A stretch of DNA of 8,233 bases, taken from the NCBI GenBank assembly GCA_000715635.1, contig KL569104.1:5052-13284 (forward strand), written 5' to 3'. Below are positions 1 through 8,002 of the stretch, one piece after another. The stretch is from Streptomyces violaceus (GTDB lineage: Bacteria > Actinomycetota > Actinomycetes > Streptomycetales > Streptomycetaceae). How positions within the stretch are numbered: position 1 is the stretch's first letter; each line of letters opens with the position of its first letter. The notes below the pieces were generated by a model. The model ran no database searches. It was not told the DNA's origin and saw nothing but the letters and a program-made list of their open reading frames with translations. Both the position numbers and the translations under genes were made by a program.

Positions 1-503
1 ACGAGACGGGGCTGGCGGTCGTCCAGGAGATGCGGCGGCGCGGCCACCAGACAGACGTGATCATGGTGACGGCGGCCCGGGACGTGTCCACCGTGCAGGC
101 GGCGATGCGACAGGGGGCACTGCAGTACCTGGTCAAGCCGTTCGCCTTCGCCGGCCTGCGCGCCAAGCTGGAGGCTTACGCCGAGCTGCGCCGCACCCTC
201 GACGGCGGCGGGGAGGCCGAGCAGGCCGAGGTGGACCGCATCTTCGGGGCGCTGTCGACCCCGTCGGAGCCCGATCTGCCCAAAGGGCACTCCCCCACCA
301 CCGCGGAGCTGGTCCGTCAGTCCCTGATGCACGCCGACGGGCCCCTGTCCGCCCAGGAGATCGCCGAGCGCACCGGAGTGAGCCGCCAGACCGCCCAGCG
401 CTACCTGAAGCTCCTGGAGCGCACAGGACGGGCCAGGCTGACCCTCAAGTACGGGGACGCGGGCCGCCCGGAACACCGTTACGTGTGGGCGACCCGCGCC
501 TAG
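1..503 (+). CDS. Response regulator, CitB/DcuR family (5' end missing)
   Basis: C-terminal part of a DNA-binding response regulator. The reading frame is open from the window edge (first whole codon at 3), so the true start and the phospho-acceptor aspartate lie outside; the first internal ATG at 30 is not the start. Seen: the end of a receiver domain with the conserved Thr in MVTAARD (nt 69-71) and the conserved Lys in YLVKPF (nt 135-137), a linker of about 50 residues, then a helix-turn-helix (LSAQEIAERTGVSRQTAQRY, about nt 345-404) and a short wing ending in a TAG stop. This layout, receiver plus linker plus C-terminal winged HTH, is that of the CitB/DcuR/MalR regulators, which respond to di- and tricarboxylates with a periplasmic-sensing kinase. 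The partner kinase would be expected just upstream, outside the window. The gene converges on the symporter gene with a 35-bp gap, so it may regulate that transporter; this is inference from position. Confidence 0.9.
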   Translation, partial: ETGLAVVQEMRRRGHQTDVIMVTAARDVSTVQAAMRQGALQYLVKPFAFAGLRAKLEAYAELRRTLDGGGEAEQAEVDRIFGALSTPSEPDLPKGHSPTTAELVRQSLMHADGPLSAQEIAERTGVSRQTAQRYLKLLERTGRARLTLKYGDAGRPEHRYVWATRA

Positions 504-538
504 TCCGGAACAGTCCCGCGGGGGGGAAGGCACCGCCC

Positions 539-2131
539 CTACGCTGCTCCCGCCCCGGTCAGCGACCGCACCTCGGTCTCCGCGTGCTTGGCCTCGTCAG
601 GGACCTCCGACGCGGTGACCGTGCCCAGCCAGCCCGCGAGGAAGCCCAGCGGGATCGAGACCAGGCCCGGATTCTGCAAGGGGAAATACTGGAGGTCGAC
701 GCCCGGGAACAGCGAGTCCGGGCTGCCCGAGACCACGGGTGACAGCACCACGAGCACCACGGCCGGAACGAGACCGCCGTAGACGGCCCACACGGCGCCA
801 CGTGTCGTGAAGCCGCGCCAGAACAGGGAGTAGAGCAGCACCGGAAGGTTCGCCGACGCGGCGACGGCGAAGGCGAGACCCACCAGGAACGCCACGTTGA
901 GATCCCGCGCCAGCAGACCGAGGGCGATCGCCACCACGCCCACTCCGACAGCCGCGACGCGGGCCACCGCCACCTCGCTGCGCGGCTTGCCGCCCCGGCG
1001 CCGCAAGGACGCGTACAGGTCGTGGGCCACCGAGGCCGATGACGCGAGCGTGATCCCGGCGACCACGGCGAGGATGGTGGCGAACGCGACCGCTGCGACG
1101 ATCGCGAGGAGCACTGTTCCCCCGGTCGACCCGGCGCCGCCGCCCAGATCGAGCGCCAGCAGCGGAACCGCTGTGTTCCCGGCCGCGTTCGACCCGCGTA
1201 CGGCGTCCGGCCCCACGATGGCGGCCGCGCCGAACCCGAGCACGATCGTCATCAGGTAGAAGCCGCCGATGAGCCCGACGGCCCAGACGACCGAGCGGCG
1301 CGCGGCGCGCGCGGTGGGCACCGTGTAGAAGCGGGACAGGATGTGCGGCAGACCGGCCGTACCCAGCACCAGGGCCAGTCCCAGACTGATGAAGTCGAAG
1401 CGAGCGGTCCAGTCCCCGCCGTACTTCAGCCCGGGCGCCAGGAACGCCTCCCCGTGACCGCTGCGCTCGGCCGCCGTGAGCAGCAGCCGGTCCAGGTCGC
1501 CGTGGAAGCGCATCAGAACCAGCGCCGTCAGCGCGATGGTGCCGCCGAGCAGCAGAACGGCCTTGACGATCTGAATCCACGTGGTCGCCCGCATCCCTCC
1601 CAACGACACATAGATCACCATGAGCGCGCCCACACCGATGACGGTCCAGGCCCTCGCCCCCTCGCTCGTACCCCCCAGCAGCAGCGCCACCAGGCTGCCC
1701 GCTCCGACCATCTGCGCCACCAGATACAGAACGGACACGGTGACCGAGGAGGTTCCCGCCGCGATCCGTACCGGCCGCTCCCTCATCCGCGCCGCCACGA
1801 CGTCGGCGAGCGTGAACCGGCCGCAGTTGCGCACCAGTTCGGCGACGAGGAACAGCACCACCAGCCAGGCCACGAGGAACCCGACGACATAGAGCAGCCC
1901 GTCGTAGCCGAACAGCGCGATGAGCCCGGTGACCCCGAGGAAGGAGGCGGCCGACATGTAGTCGCCCGCGAGGGCAAAACCATTCTCCATGGGTGAGAAG
2001 AGCCGCCCACCCGCGTAGAACTCCTCCGCCGAACCGCGCCGTTTACGGCTCACCCACGTCGTGATCGCCAGCGTGACCGCGACGAAGGCGCTGAACAGCA
2101 GCAGTGCCAGCGTCTGGTGTTCCCCCGTCAC
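539..2131 (-). CDS. Sodium:solute symporter, ActP-like (acetate/carboxylate)
   Basis: Integral membrane protein of 530 aa, close to the usual 550 aa of the acetate permease ActP branch of the SSS family. It should import a small organic acid with Na+ or H+. Seen: an N-terminal membrane helix (about 8-27), the family segment EEFYAGGRLFSPMENGFALA (36-55) running into GDYMSAASFLG (56-66), the GGMRATTWIQIVKA signature (178-191), the GLPHILSRFYTVP segment (260-272) and repeated hydrophobic spans consistent with about 13 helices. The C-terminal tail is short and hydrophilic. The start is GTG at 2131; the codons GTG and TGA share bases with the end of the DUF485 gene (4-bp GTGA overlap), so translation is probably coupled. 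No strong Shine-Dalgarno sequence precedes it, which fits coupling. DUF485 plus SSS permease is a standard pair, as in yjcH-actP. The exact substrate (acetate, pyruvate, propionate or other) cannot be read from sequence. Confidence 0.93.
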   Translation of the reverse strand: MTGEHQTLALLLFSAFVAVTLAITTWVSRKRRGSAEEFYAGGRLFSPMENGFALAGDYMSAASFLGVTGLIALFGYDGLLYVVGFLVAWLVVLFLVAELVRNCGRFTLADVVAARMRERPVRIAAGTSSVTVSVLYLVAQMVGAGSLVALLLGGTSEGARAWTVIGVGALMVIYVSLGGMRATTWIQIVKAVLLLGGTIALTALVLMRFHGDLDRLLLTAAERSGHGEAFLAPGLKYGGDWTARFDFISLGLALVLGTAGLPHILSRFYTVPTARAARRSVVWAVGLIGGFYLMTIVLGFGAAAIVGPDAVRGSNAAGNTAVPLLALDLGGGAGSTGGTVLLAIVAAVAFATILAVVAGITLASSASVAHDLYASLRRRGGKPRSEVAVARVAAVGVGVVAIALGLLARDLNVAFLVGLAFAVAASANLPVLLYSLFWRGFTTRGAVWAVYGGLVPAVVLVVLSPVVSGSPDSLFPGVDLQYFPLQNPGLVSIPLGFLAGWLGTVTASEVPDEAKHAETEVRSLTGAGAA

Positions 2132-2688
2132 GAGACGCCGCCAGTCGCGCCGCGCGTCAGTTCCTGTGTGTCCCAGCGCAGTTCGAGCGCGGCCCGGTCC
2201 CTGCGCAGCCGCGCGTGCCGCGCGTACGCCCAGGTGAGCAGGAACGTGGTCAGGAACTGCCCGAGCCCCGCGGCCATCGCCACGTTCACCGCTCCCGCCA
2301 CGGGCCGGGCCATCAGCTCCGGCGCGGTCGTGGCAGCGACGACGTAGCCCAGGTACCAGGCGAAGAAGGCCACGAAGGACGGCACCACGAACCTCCGGTA
2401 CCGCCGCCGCACCTCCTGAAAGGCGGCGCTGCGCTGCACCTCCAGGTACACCTCGGCCGGCGCGGCCCGGGTCTCGCCCTCCCTTCGCGCCGACGGCACC
2501 ACCGCCGGAGCGGGCACCCCGGCGCCGGCCGACTCGCCCCAGCCGGAGGCGAGGGCGTCGTACCAGGGGTCGTCGTACCTGAGGTGCCCGGCCTCTTCGG
2601 CCGGGAACGGGTCATGAGCGTCGAGAGACTCGACCCAACTCTCCTGACCGGCCCCGCTTCCGCGGGGACGGCCCTTGCTTGGCTGCAT
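2128..2688 (-). CDS. DUF485 membrane protein, symporter partner
   Basis: Protein of 186 aa from ATG at 2688 (a TTG two codons upstream at 2694 is an alternative; neither has a clear Shine-Dalgarno sequence). The DUF485 core is residues 80-175: an amphipathic stretch (QRSAAFQEVRRRYRRF, 85-100), a first helix (about 100-119), the segment NVAMAAGLGQFLTTFLLTWA (135-154) as second helix, then a basic cytoplasmic tail. DUF485 proteins such as YjcH are encoded with acetate-type SSS permeases and are thought to assist them; their molecular role is not established. Ordinary members are about 100 aa. This one carries an N-terminal extension of about 80 residues rich in Pro, Gly, Ala and acidic residues, containing YDDPWYDALASGW (38-50), probably disordered and cytoplasmic. 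The stop overlaps the symporter start by 4 bp. The gene lies 69 bp after the upstream response regulator stop, so read-through from that operon is possible. Confidence 0.87.
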   Translation of the reverse strand: MQPSKGRPRGSGAGQESWVESLDAHDPFPAEEAGHLRYDDPWYDALASGWGESAGAGVPAPAVVPSARREGETRAAPAEVYLEVQRSAAFQEVRRRYRRFVVPSFVAFFAWYLGYVVAATTAPELMARPVAGAVNVAMAAGLGQFLTTFLLTWAYARHARLRRDRAALELRWDTQELTRGATGGVS

Positions 2689-2707
2689 GCCCAAGGATGG
2701 ACAGAAC

Positions 2708-2732
2708 GGGAAGATCCCTGACTCTTCTTCCC
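2708..2732 (-). terminator. Possible terminator or attenuator between regulator and DUF485 gene
   Basis: A perfect 7-bp inverted repeat, GGGAAGA (2708-2714) and TCTTCCC (2726-2732), with an 11-nt loop lies in the 69-bp gap between the response regulator stop (2758) and the DUF485 start (2688). On the minus strand it is followed by GTTCTGTCC, which is not a true T-run. The upstream flank is strongly purine-rich. It may end or damp the kinase/regulator transcript, or affect initiation of the DUF485 gene, which lacks an obvious ribosome binding site. Confidence 0.35.
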
Positions 2733-2757
2733 TTTCCTCTTCACTCCTTCAGGTGAC

Positions 2758-3435
2758 TCAACCCGCTGGTGGCCGCACCAGGCCCTTTTCATAGGCGTAA
2801 CGCACCGCCTGGGCGCGGTCCTTGATTCCCGCCTTGGTGAAAAGGTTGTTGATATGGGTCTTCACGGTCGCGGTGGAGACATGGAGTCTGCGGCCGATCT
2901 CCGGGTTGCTGAGCCCGTCGGCGATGAGGACCAGCACCTCCGTCTCGCGCACGGTGAGCCCGTCCGGCGCCTGAGCGGGCGCCGCCGGTCTCGGGTCCGC
3001 CAGGCGCTCCAGCAGCCGCCTCTGGATGCTCGGCGAGAGCCCAGCCTCCCCGGACAGCACACTGTGCACGGCCCGCACGATCTCGTCTCCGTCCGCGTCC
3101 TTCGTGAGATAGCCGCGCGCTCCGGCAGCCAGCGCCGGGAACAGGGATTCGTCATCCGCGTAGGTCGTGAGCACCACGACCTGCGTCCCGAGGTGCTGTG
3201 CGCGGATCCTGCGGGTCGCCTCCACTCCGTCGCAGCGGGGCATGCGCAGGTCCATCAGCACTACGTCCGGGGCCAGTTCGGCGACGAGCCTCACCGCCTC
3301 CTCACCGTCTCCGGCAGCGCCTACTACCTCGATCCCGGGCAGCAGACCGAGCAGCATCACGATGCCCTCCCGCACCACGGTCTGGTCGTCCACGACCACC
3401 ACCCGAGCGGGCTTCCGCTCGGCCTCCTGCGTCAT
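2758..3435 (-). CDS. Two-component response regulator, NarL/LuxR family
   Basis: Cytoplasmic DNA-binding regulator of 225 aa, a normal length for the family. Receiver domain at about 11-125: acidic pair D16-D17, phospho-acceptor D62 in LMDLRMP, T90 in VVLTTYAD and K112 in YLTKDA. LuxR-type HTH at about 158-216: LTVRETEVLVLIADGLSNPE (160-179) and VSTATVKTHINNLFTKAGIK (186-205), ending at PPAG. The start is ATG at 3435, preceded by GAAGGTG about 5 nt away; the longer open frame reaching back to 3726 only overlaps the kinase and has no receiver homology. The stop of the kinase gene overlaps this start by 4 bp (ATGA), so the two are translated together and form a cognate pair. It should be phosphorylated by the kinase at 3432-4583 and bind promoters as a dimer. 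Targets are unknown; the repeats at 5199-5253 upstream of the operon are a candidate site. Confidence 0.95.
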   Translation of the reverse strand: MTQEAERKPARVVVVDDQTVVREGIVMLLGLLPGIEVVGAAGDGEEAVRLVAELAPDVVLMDLRMPRCDGVEATRRIRAQHLGTQVVVLTTYADDESLFPALAAGARGYLTKDADGDEIVRAVHSVLSGEAGLSPSIQRRLLERLADPRPAAPAQAPDGLTVRETEVLVLIADGLSNPEIGRRLHVSTATVKTHINNLFTKAGIKDRAQAVRYAYEKGLVRPPAG

Positions 3436-4583
3436 ACCGGCACCTTCAACGTCACCACGAACCCCTCCTCGCCGGGCCCGGCCTCGAGCGAGCCGCCCAG
3501 CAGTTCGGCACGCTCCCGCATGCCCAGCAGACCGTAACCGGCGCCCGTCCGGGTCAGCTCGCCCGGCGAGCCGCCCGAGTCCCGCACATCGAGGGTCACT
3601 TGGTGCGGACGGTAGTCGAGCCGCACGCGCACCTTGGCGCCCCGAGCGTGCTTGCGGATGTTCGTCAGAGCCTCCTGGGCGGCTCTGCGCACGGTCTGCG
3701 AGGCCTCGGCCGGCAGCGCCCTGCATTCACCCGTGATGGTGAGCTCGGCGCCGTCGGCCGAACCCACCAACTGGTTCAGGAAGTCCTCCAACGGGGTCAG
3801 CTCCCCACGCAGGGCCGAGAGCGCCTGCCGGGTTTCGGAGAGTCCGCCACGCGCCATCTCGCGTGCCGCCACCACTCTTTCGAGCACCTGCTCCCGTTCC
3901 CCTCCGCACTCGATCAGCAGCCGGGCGGCCTCCAGGTGTACGAGCTGGGCCGAGAGGCTGTGCGCCAGCACGTCGTGGATCTCCCGCGCTATGCGGGCCC
4001 GCTCCGCGAGCGCCGCCGTCTCCGCCTCGGCCGCGCGTGCGGCCCGCTCCTGGGCGAGCAGCCGCTGGGCGCTGCCACGGGCCTCGGCGTCGAGACGCAG
4101 CGTGTATCCGGCGAGCGCGAGACCGACTCCGGTGACCACGGCCGTCAGTACGTCGTCGTTGTTGACGGCCCCGTACGAACCGAGTGCCACGCCGGCTGCG
4201 GTGAGTGCGACTGCCGGGGGGAGCCGTTCCAGCGCCGAGACGGCGCACCCGCACCACATGACCAGGGCCGCCACCTTGAAGCCCGACATATGGGCCGCGA
4301 CGGCAAGACCCTGGAGCAGCGCGAGCGATGCCAGCGACAGCCACAGGCGGTGCTGGAGTGTGGTCCGGAAGAACGCCCATGCGAGCAGCGCCGCCAGCAG
4401 CACTCCGCCGGCGCCGGCAGCCGCCCTCCAGCCGCCCGCGTGGCCGTCGGAGAAGGCACCCCACAGCAACAGGCCCAGGACCAGGGCCCTCACCGTCCAG
4501 GCCAGCATGCAGCGGGAGCGTGAGATTCCCTCGCGGCTGAGCGCCTCCCGGGAAGGCCAGCGCGTCCAGGCGTTCTCCTTCAC
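3432..4583 (-). CDS. Two-component sensor histidine kinase, HisKA_3 (NarL-type)
   Basis: Membrane sensor kinase of 383 aa. N-terminal half: about six hydrophobic segments (roughly 27-44, 53-71, 80-97, 103-118, 121-138, 145-160) with very short loops and no extracellular sensor domain, so the signal is probably sensed in or at the membrane. A coiled linker (about 164-195) leads to the HisKA_3 dimerisation domain with phospho-acceptor His203 in ERARIAREIHDVLAHSLSAQ (194-213). The ATPase domain has the N box QEALTNIRKHA (303-313, N308), DVRDSGG (332-338, D335) and GYGLLGMRERAE (349-360). The start is GTG at 4583 with GGAAGGAG 5 nt upstream. It overlaps the stop of the DUF1453-like gene by 4 bp (GTGA) and overlaps the regulator start by 4 bp. 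All catalytic motifs look intact. The signal is unknown; the architecture is shared by many actinobacterial kinases. Confidence 0.95.
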   Translation of the reverse strand: MKENAWTRWPSREALSREGISRSRCMLAWTVRALVLGLLLWGAFSDGHAGGWRAAAGAGGVLLAALLAWAFFRTTLQHRLWLSLASLALLQGLAVAAHMSGFKVAALVMWCGCAVSALERLPPAVALTAAGVALGSYGAVNNDDVLTAVVTGVGLALAGYTLRLDAEARGSAQRLLAQERAARAAEAETAALAERARIAREIHDVLAHSLSAQLVHLEAARLLIECGGEREQVLERVVAAREMARGGLSETRQALSALRGELTPLEDFLNQLVGSADGAELTITGECRALPAEASQTVRRAAQEALTNIRKHARGAKVRVRLDYRPHQVTLDVRDSGGSPGELTRTGAGYGLLGMRERAELLGGSLEAGPGEEGFVVTLKVPV

Positions 4584-5104
4584 ACACGCTCCTTCCCCGC
4601 AGGTCGGGCCGTGCTTTCACGGTACGCCCCGCTCATTTTCGCGGCAGGGCGCAGCGACTGACCGCGCCAGGCCAGGACTCCGGATCGGACGAGGAGGGTT
4701 CCGGCCAGCCCCAACAACAGGGCCGAGCTGTCCTGGTGAACGCCCACCGCGGCCCCCAGCGCGAAGAAGCCGACACGCAGTCCGATGCCGACGACCCAGA
4801 CGGTGGCGCTCGCCATGCTGCTCCCGCTCCACACGGTGCCGTCCGGCTCCACCCATATGCGGGTGGTCCAGGCCCAGCCGGCTCCGGTGGCCAGGCCGAC
4901 GAGCAACTCGGCGCCGAGCAGGAGCACCGAGGCCGTGTGGTGATGCGGATCGAGTATGCCGGGCTCGCGCAGCGCGACGACGGCCAGGATCGCGGGCAGG
5001 AGCCACCAGCGGCGCTCGCTGTCGATCCGGCTCGCGCGGAACTGACGGGCGATCACCACGAGGGCAACGGCCACGATCACCAACGCGTCGACGAGCCCGG
5101 ACAT
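4580..5104 (-). CDS. Small multi-pass membrane protein, DUF1453/CcdC-like
   Basis: Protein of 174 aa with about five hydrophobic segments (roughly 2-20, 34-45, 57-75, 98-119, 124-142) and a hydrophilic basic tail (about 147-174). From recall it resembles actinobacterial DUF1453 (CcdC-like) membrane proteins, including the ERRWWLLPAIL (30-40) and LREPGILDPHHHTAS (45-59) regions; no biochemical function is established. The run of three histidines (54-56) after Asp-Pro is a visible possible metal or heme contact, which is speculation. I chose ATG at 5104, because GGAGG sits 5 nt upstream; a GTG one codon earlier (5107) would leave only 1-2 nt. It is the first gene of the operon and overlaps the kinase start by 4 bp, so it is made together with the kinase and may act as an accessory sensor or modulator. 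It could instead be an unrelated membrane protein simply co-transcribed. Confidence 0.85.
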   Translation of the reverse strand: MSGLVDALVIVAVALVVIARQFRASRIDSERRWWLLPAILAVVALREPGILDPHHHTASVLLLGAELLVGLATGAGWAWTTRIWVEPDGTVWSGSSMASATVWVVGIGLRVGFFALGAAVGVHQDSSALLLGLAGTLLVRSGVLAWRGQSLRPAAKMSGAYRESTARPAGKERV

Positions 5105-5108
5105 CACG

Positions 5109-5114
5109 ACCTCC
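5109..5114 (-). promoter_or_regulatory. Ribosome binding site of the DUF1453-like gene
   Basis: GGAGGT on the minus strand, 4 nt before the ATG at 5104. It decides between the adjacent GTG (5107) and ATG (5104) starts in favour of ATG. Confidence 0.7.
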
Positions 5115-5198
5115 GTGAGCGAGAAAGGGGTTGCCGGCAGCGGGTGCCGCCGACTCCTTCGACGCTACGGAAATCGCCAGGTCACAGGATCGGAGCCA

Positions 5199-5253
5199 GG
5201 GTGGATCACGGGTGGATCCCAGACCGGGCACCTCTCCACCCACGGGTGGAGAG
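5199..5253 (-). promoter_or_regulatory. GGGTGGA repeat cluster, candidate operator of the kinase operon
   Basis: Plus-strand copies of GGGTGGA lie at 5199-5205, 5210-5216 and 5244-5250, with one inverted copy (TCCACCC) at 5235-5241. The first two belong to a 9-bp direct repeat GGGTGGATC with an 11-bp period. The last two form a perfect inverted repeat, CTCTCCACCC (5232-5241) and GGGTGGAGAG (5244-5253), separated by 2 bp. The direct copies are spaced 11 and 34 bp, roughly whole helical turns, so all would face the same side of the helix. The cluster lies 95-150 bp upstream of the start of the DUF1453-kinase-regulator operon, where an activator site could be. Direct repeats with an 11-bp period recall Streptomyces PhoP boxes, but the bases match that consensus poorly. 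Autoregulation by the operon's own regulator is the simplest guess. Confidence 0.45.
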
Positions 5254-5310
5254 ACGCCTCGTGCAAGCATCGCGACGGGCGGGAGCGGCGCTGGCGGGCG
5301 CGGCCGGGGC

Positions 5311-5390
5311 ATGTCCGGACGCCTCATTCGGACATCGCTGGTGCCGCACCTGAACCGGGGCGGCGCAGCGATGTCCCCGAGCGGTTCAGG
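5311..5390 (-). terminator. parE: Nested alternative hairpins downstream of parE
   Basis: Three overlapping inverted repeats lie 49-130 nt after the parE stop. C: CCTGAACCG (5349-5357) with CGGTTCAGG (5382-5390), 9 bp. B: GGACATCGCTG (5330-5340) with CAGCGATGTCC (5366-5376), 11 bp, continued inside by GCCGC (5343-5347) with GCGGC (5360-5364). A: ATGTCCG (5311-5317) with CGGACAT (5329-5335), 7 bp. B excludes both A and C. There is no T-run, which is common for actinomycete terminators. Stem B, or B with C, is the best candidate for parE transcript termination; the overlapping design is also what an attenuator would look like if parE transcripts continue into the kinase operon. Confidence 0.5.
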
Positions 5391-5438
5391 CCGGTCAGCG
5401 ACGCCCCGCCCCTGCCCGGCTACGGTCCGGCGCAGCGG

Positions 5439-7562
<2,124 letters not shown>

Positions 7563-7899
7563 GCGGTTCGCTCCTCGCTGAATTTCAGATGGGGCCCTCA
7601 TGGGTAAGGGCACGGCTTCAGTCACCGGTGAGAGGGTACCGAGGCCTGGTAGAGCCGTTGTAACGCCACCCTGCCAGAGAATCAGAGTAGTCCAGGCTCG
7701 CATGCATGTTCGATCCCTCGTTGGAGTGAAGTACACATCACGTTCCCTTCCAGGCATGAACCATTTAGGCTCCGGGCACGTCCTCATGAACAACCGGCAA
7801 CCCAGCCGGGAGGACCGACCACCGATACAACGCGAAGCCCCGTAAGACACATAGACACGCAATACGGCACATTCGCCGCCAACCGGCAGCAGACAGCCG

Positions 7900-7920
7900 C
7901 CTCGCAAGATTTTTTCGAGG
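7900..7920. repeat. Inverted repeat around a T-tract
   Basis: CCTCG (7900-7904) and CGAGG (7916-7920) flank an 11-nt loop ending in six T residues, followed by AAAA. An alternative small stem TTTTC (7912-7916)/GAAAA (7920-7924) overlaps it. It is the most AT-rich point of the window and lies just upstream of the candidate promoter of the small-protein gene, so an upstream promoter element or protein site is plausible. A terminator is unlikely because no gene ends here. Confidence 0.35.
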
Positions 7921-7933
7921 AAAAGCCACGAGC

Positions 7934-7961
7934 GGGAACGTTTTATGGCTGGTTGGATGTT
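7934..7961 (+). promoter_or_regulatory. Possible ECF-type promoter (GGGAAC-N19-GTT)
   Basis: GGGAAC at 7934-7939 and GTT at 7959-7961 separated by 19 nt resemble the SigR-type promoter pattern (GGAAT, about 18 nt, GTT) of Streptomyces, with one mismatch in the -35. Transcription would start near 7968, giving a leader of about 35 nt before the GTG at 8003. A housekeeping-like TTGACC (7960-7965) overlaps it but has no good -10 at 17-18 nt. Assignment is tentative. Confidence 0.25.
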
Positions 7962-8002
7962 GACCCTGGTACGACAGCTCGTCGAGCTAGAGAAGAGGCG
8001 AC

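Larger units (their letters stand above)
7563..8002. other. Divergent control region between parE and the DUF7455-like gene
   Basis: About 440 bp with no convincing gene and lower GC than the flanks, especially 7680-7790 and 7905-7960. Contents: the parE ribosome binding site (7571-7576); a 10-bp perfect palindrome TCACCGGTGA (7622-7631) about 60 bp before the parE start; a weak parE promoter candidate on the minus strand with TACCCT as -10 (7635-7640) and TTACAA as -35 at a long 19-nt spacing; a second -10-like TACTCT on the minus strand (7685-7690); a short stem CCGGC/GCCGG (7794-7809); the inverted repeat at 7900-7920 and an ECF-like promoter at 7934-7961 described separately. An open frame at 7600-7845 on the plus strand has no ribosome binding site or recognisable protein and I do not call it. 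Confidence 0.6.

Noticed and set aside
504..538. Bidirectional terminator between the converging CitB-type regulator and symporter genes
   Set aside because: The 35-bp gap has G- and C-runs and a CCCGCGGG palindrome but no stem I could support with confidence.
597..1580. Minus-strand open frame inside the symporter gene
   Set aside because: Out-of-frame shadow of the symporter; Arg/Gly-rich with no membrane segments.
3436..3726. Extension of the NarL-type regulator upstream
   Set aside because: It would overlap the kinase ATPase domain; the receiver domain begins right after ATG 3435, which overlaps the kinase stop as ATGA.
3198..5118. Long plus-strand open frames opposite the kinase operon
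   Set aside because: Low-complexity Arg/Ala/Pro/Ser-rich translations without domains, antisense to clear genes joined by 4-bp overlaps.
5199..5218. PhoP box
   Set aside because: The 11-bp period fits, but the GGGTGGATC units do not match the GTTCACC-type consensus well.
7600..7845. 81-codon plus-strand frame in the divergent region
   Set aside because: No ribosome binding site, no recognisable family, and it lies in the likely parE promoter region.
7563..7907. N-terminal extension of ParE by 115 residues
   Set aside because: The extension is Cys/Arg-rich and unlike any ParE; the GTG at 7562 has a good ribosome binding site and gives the expected N-terminus.
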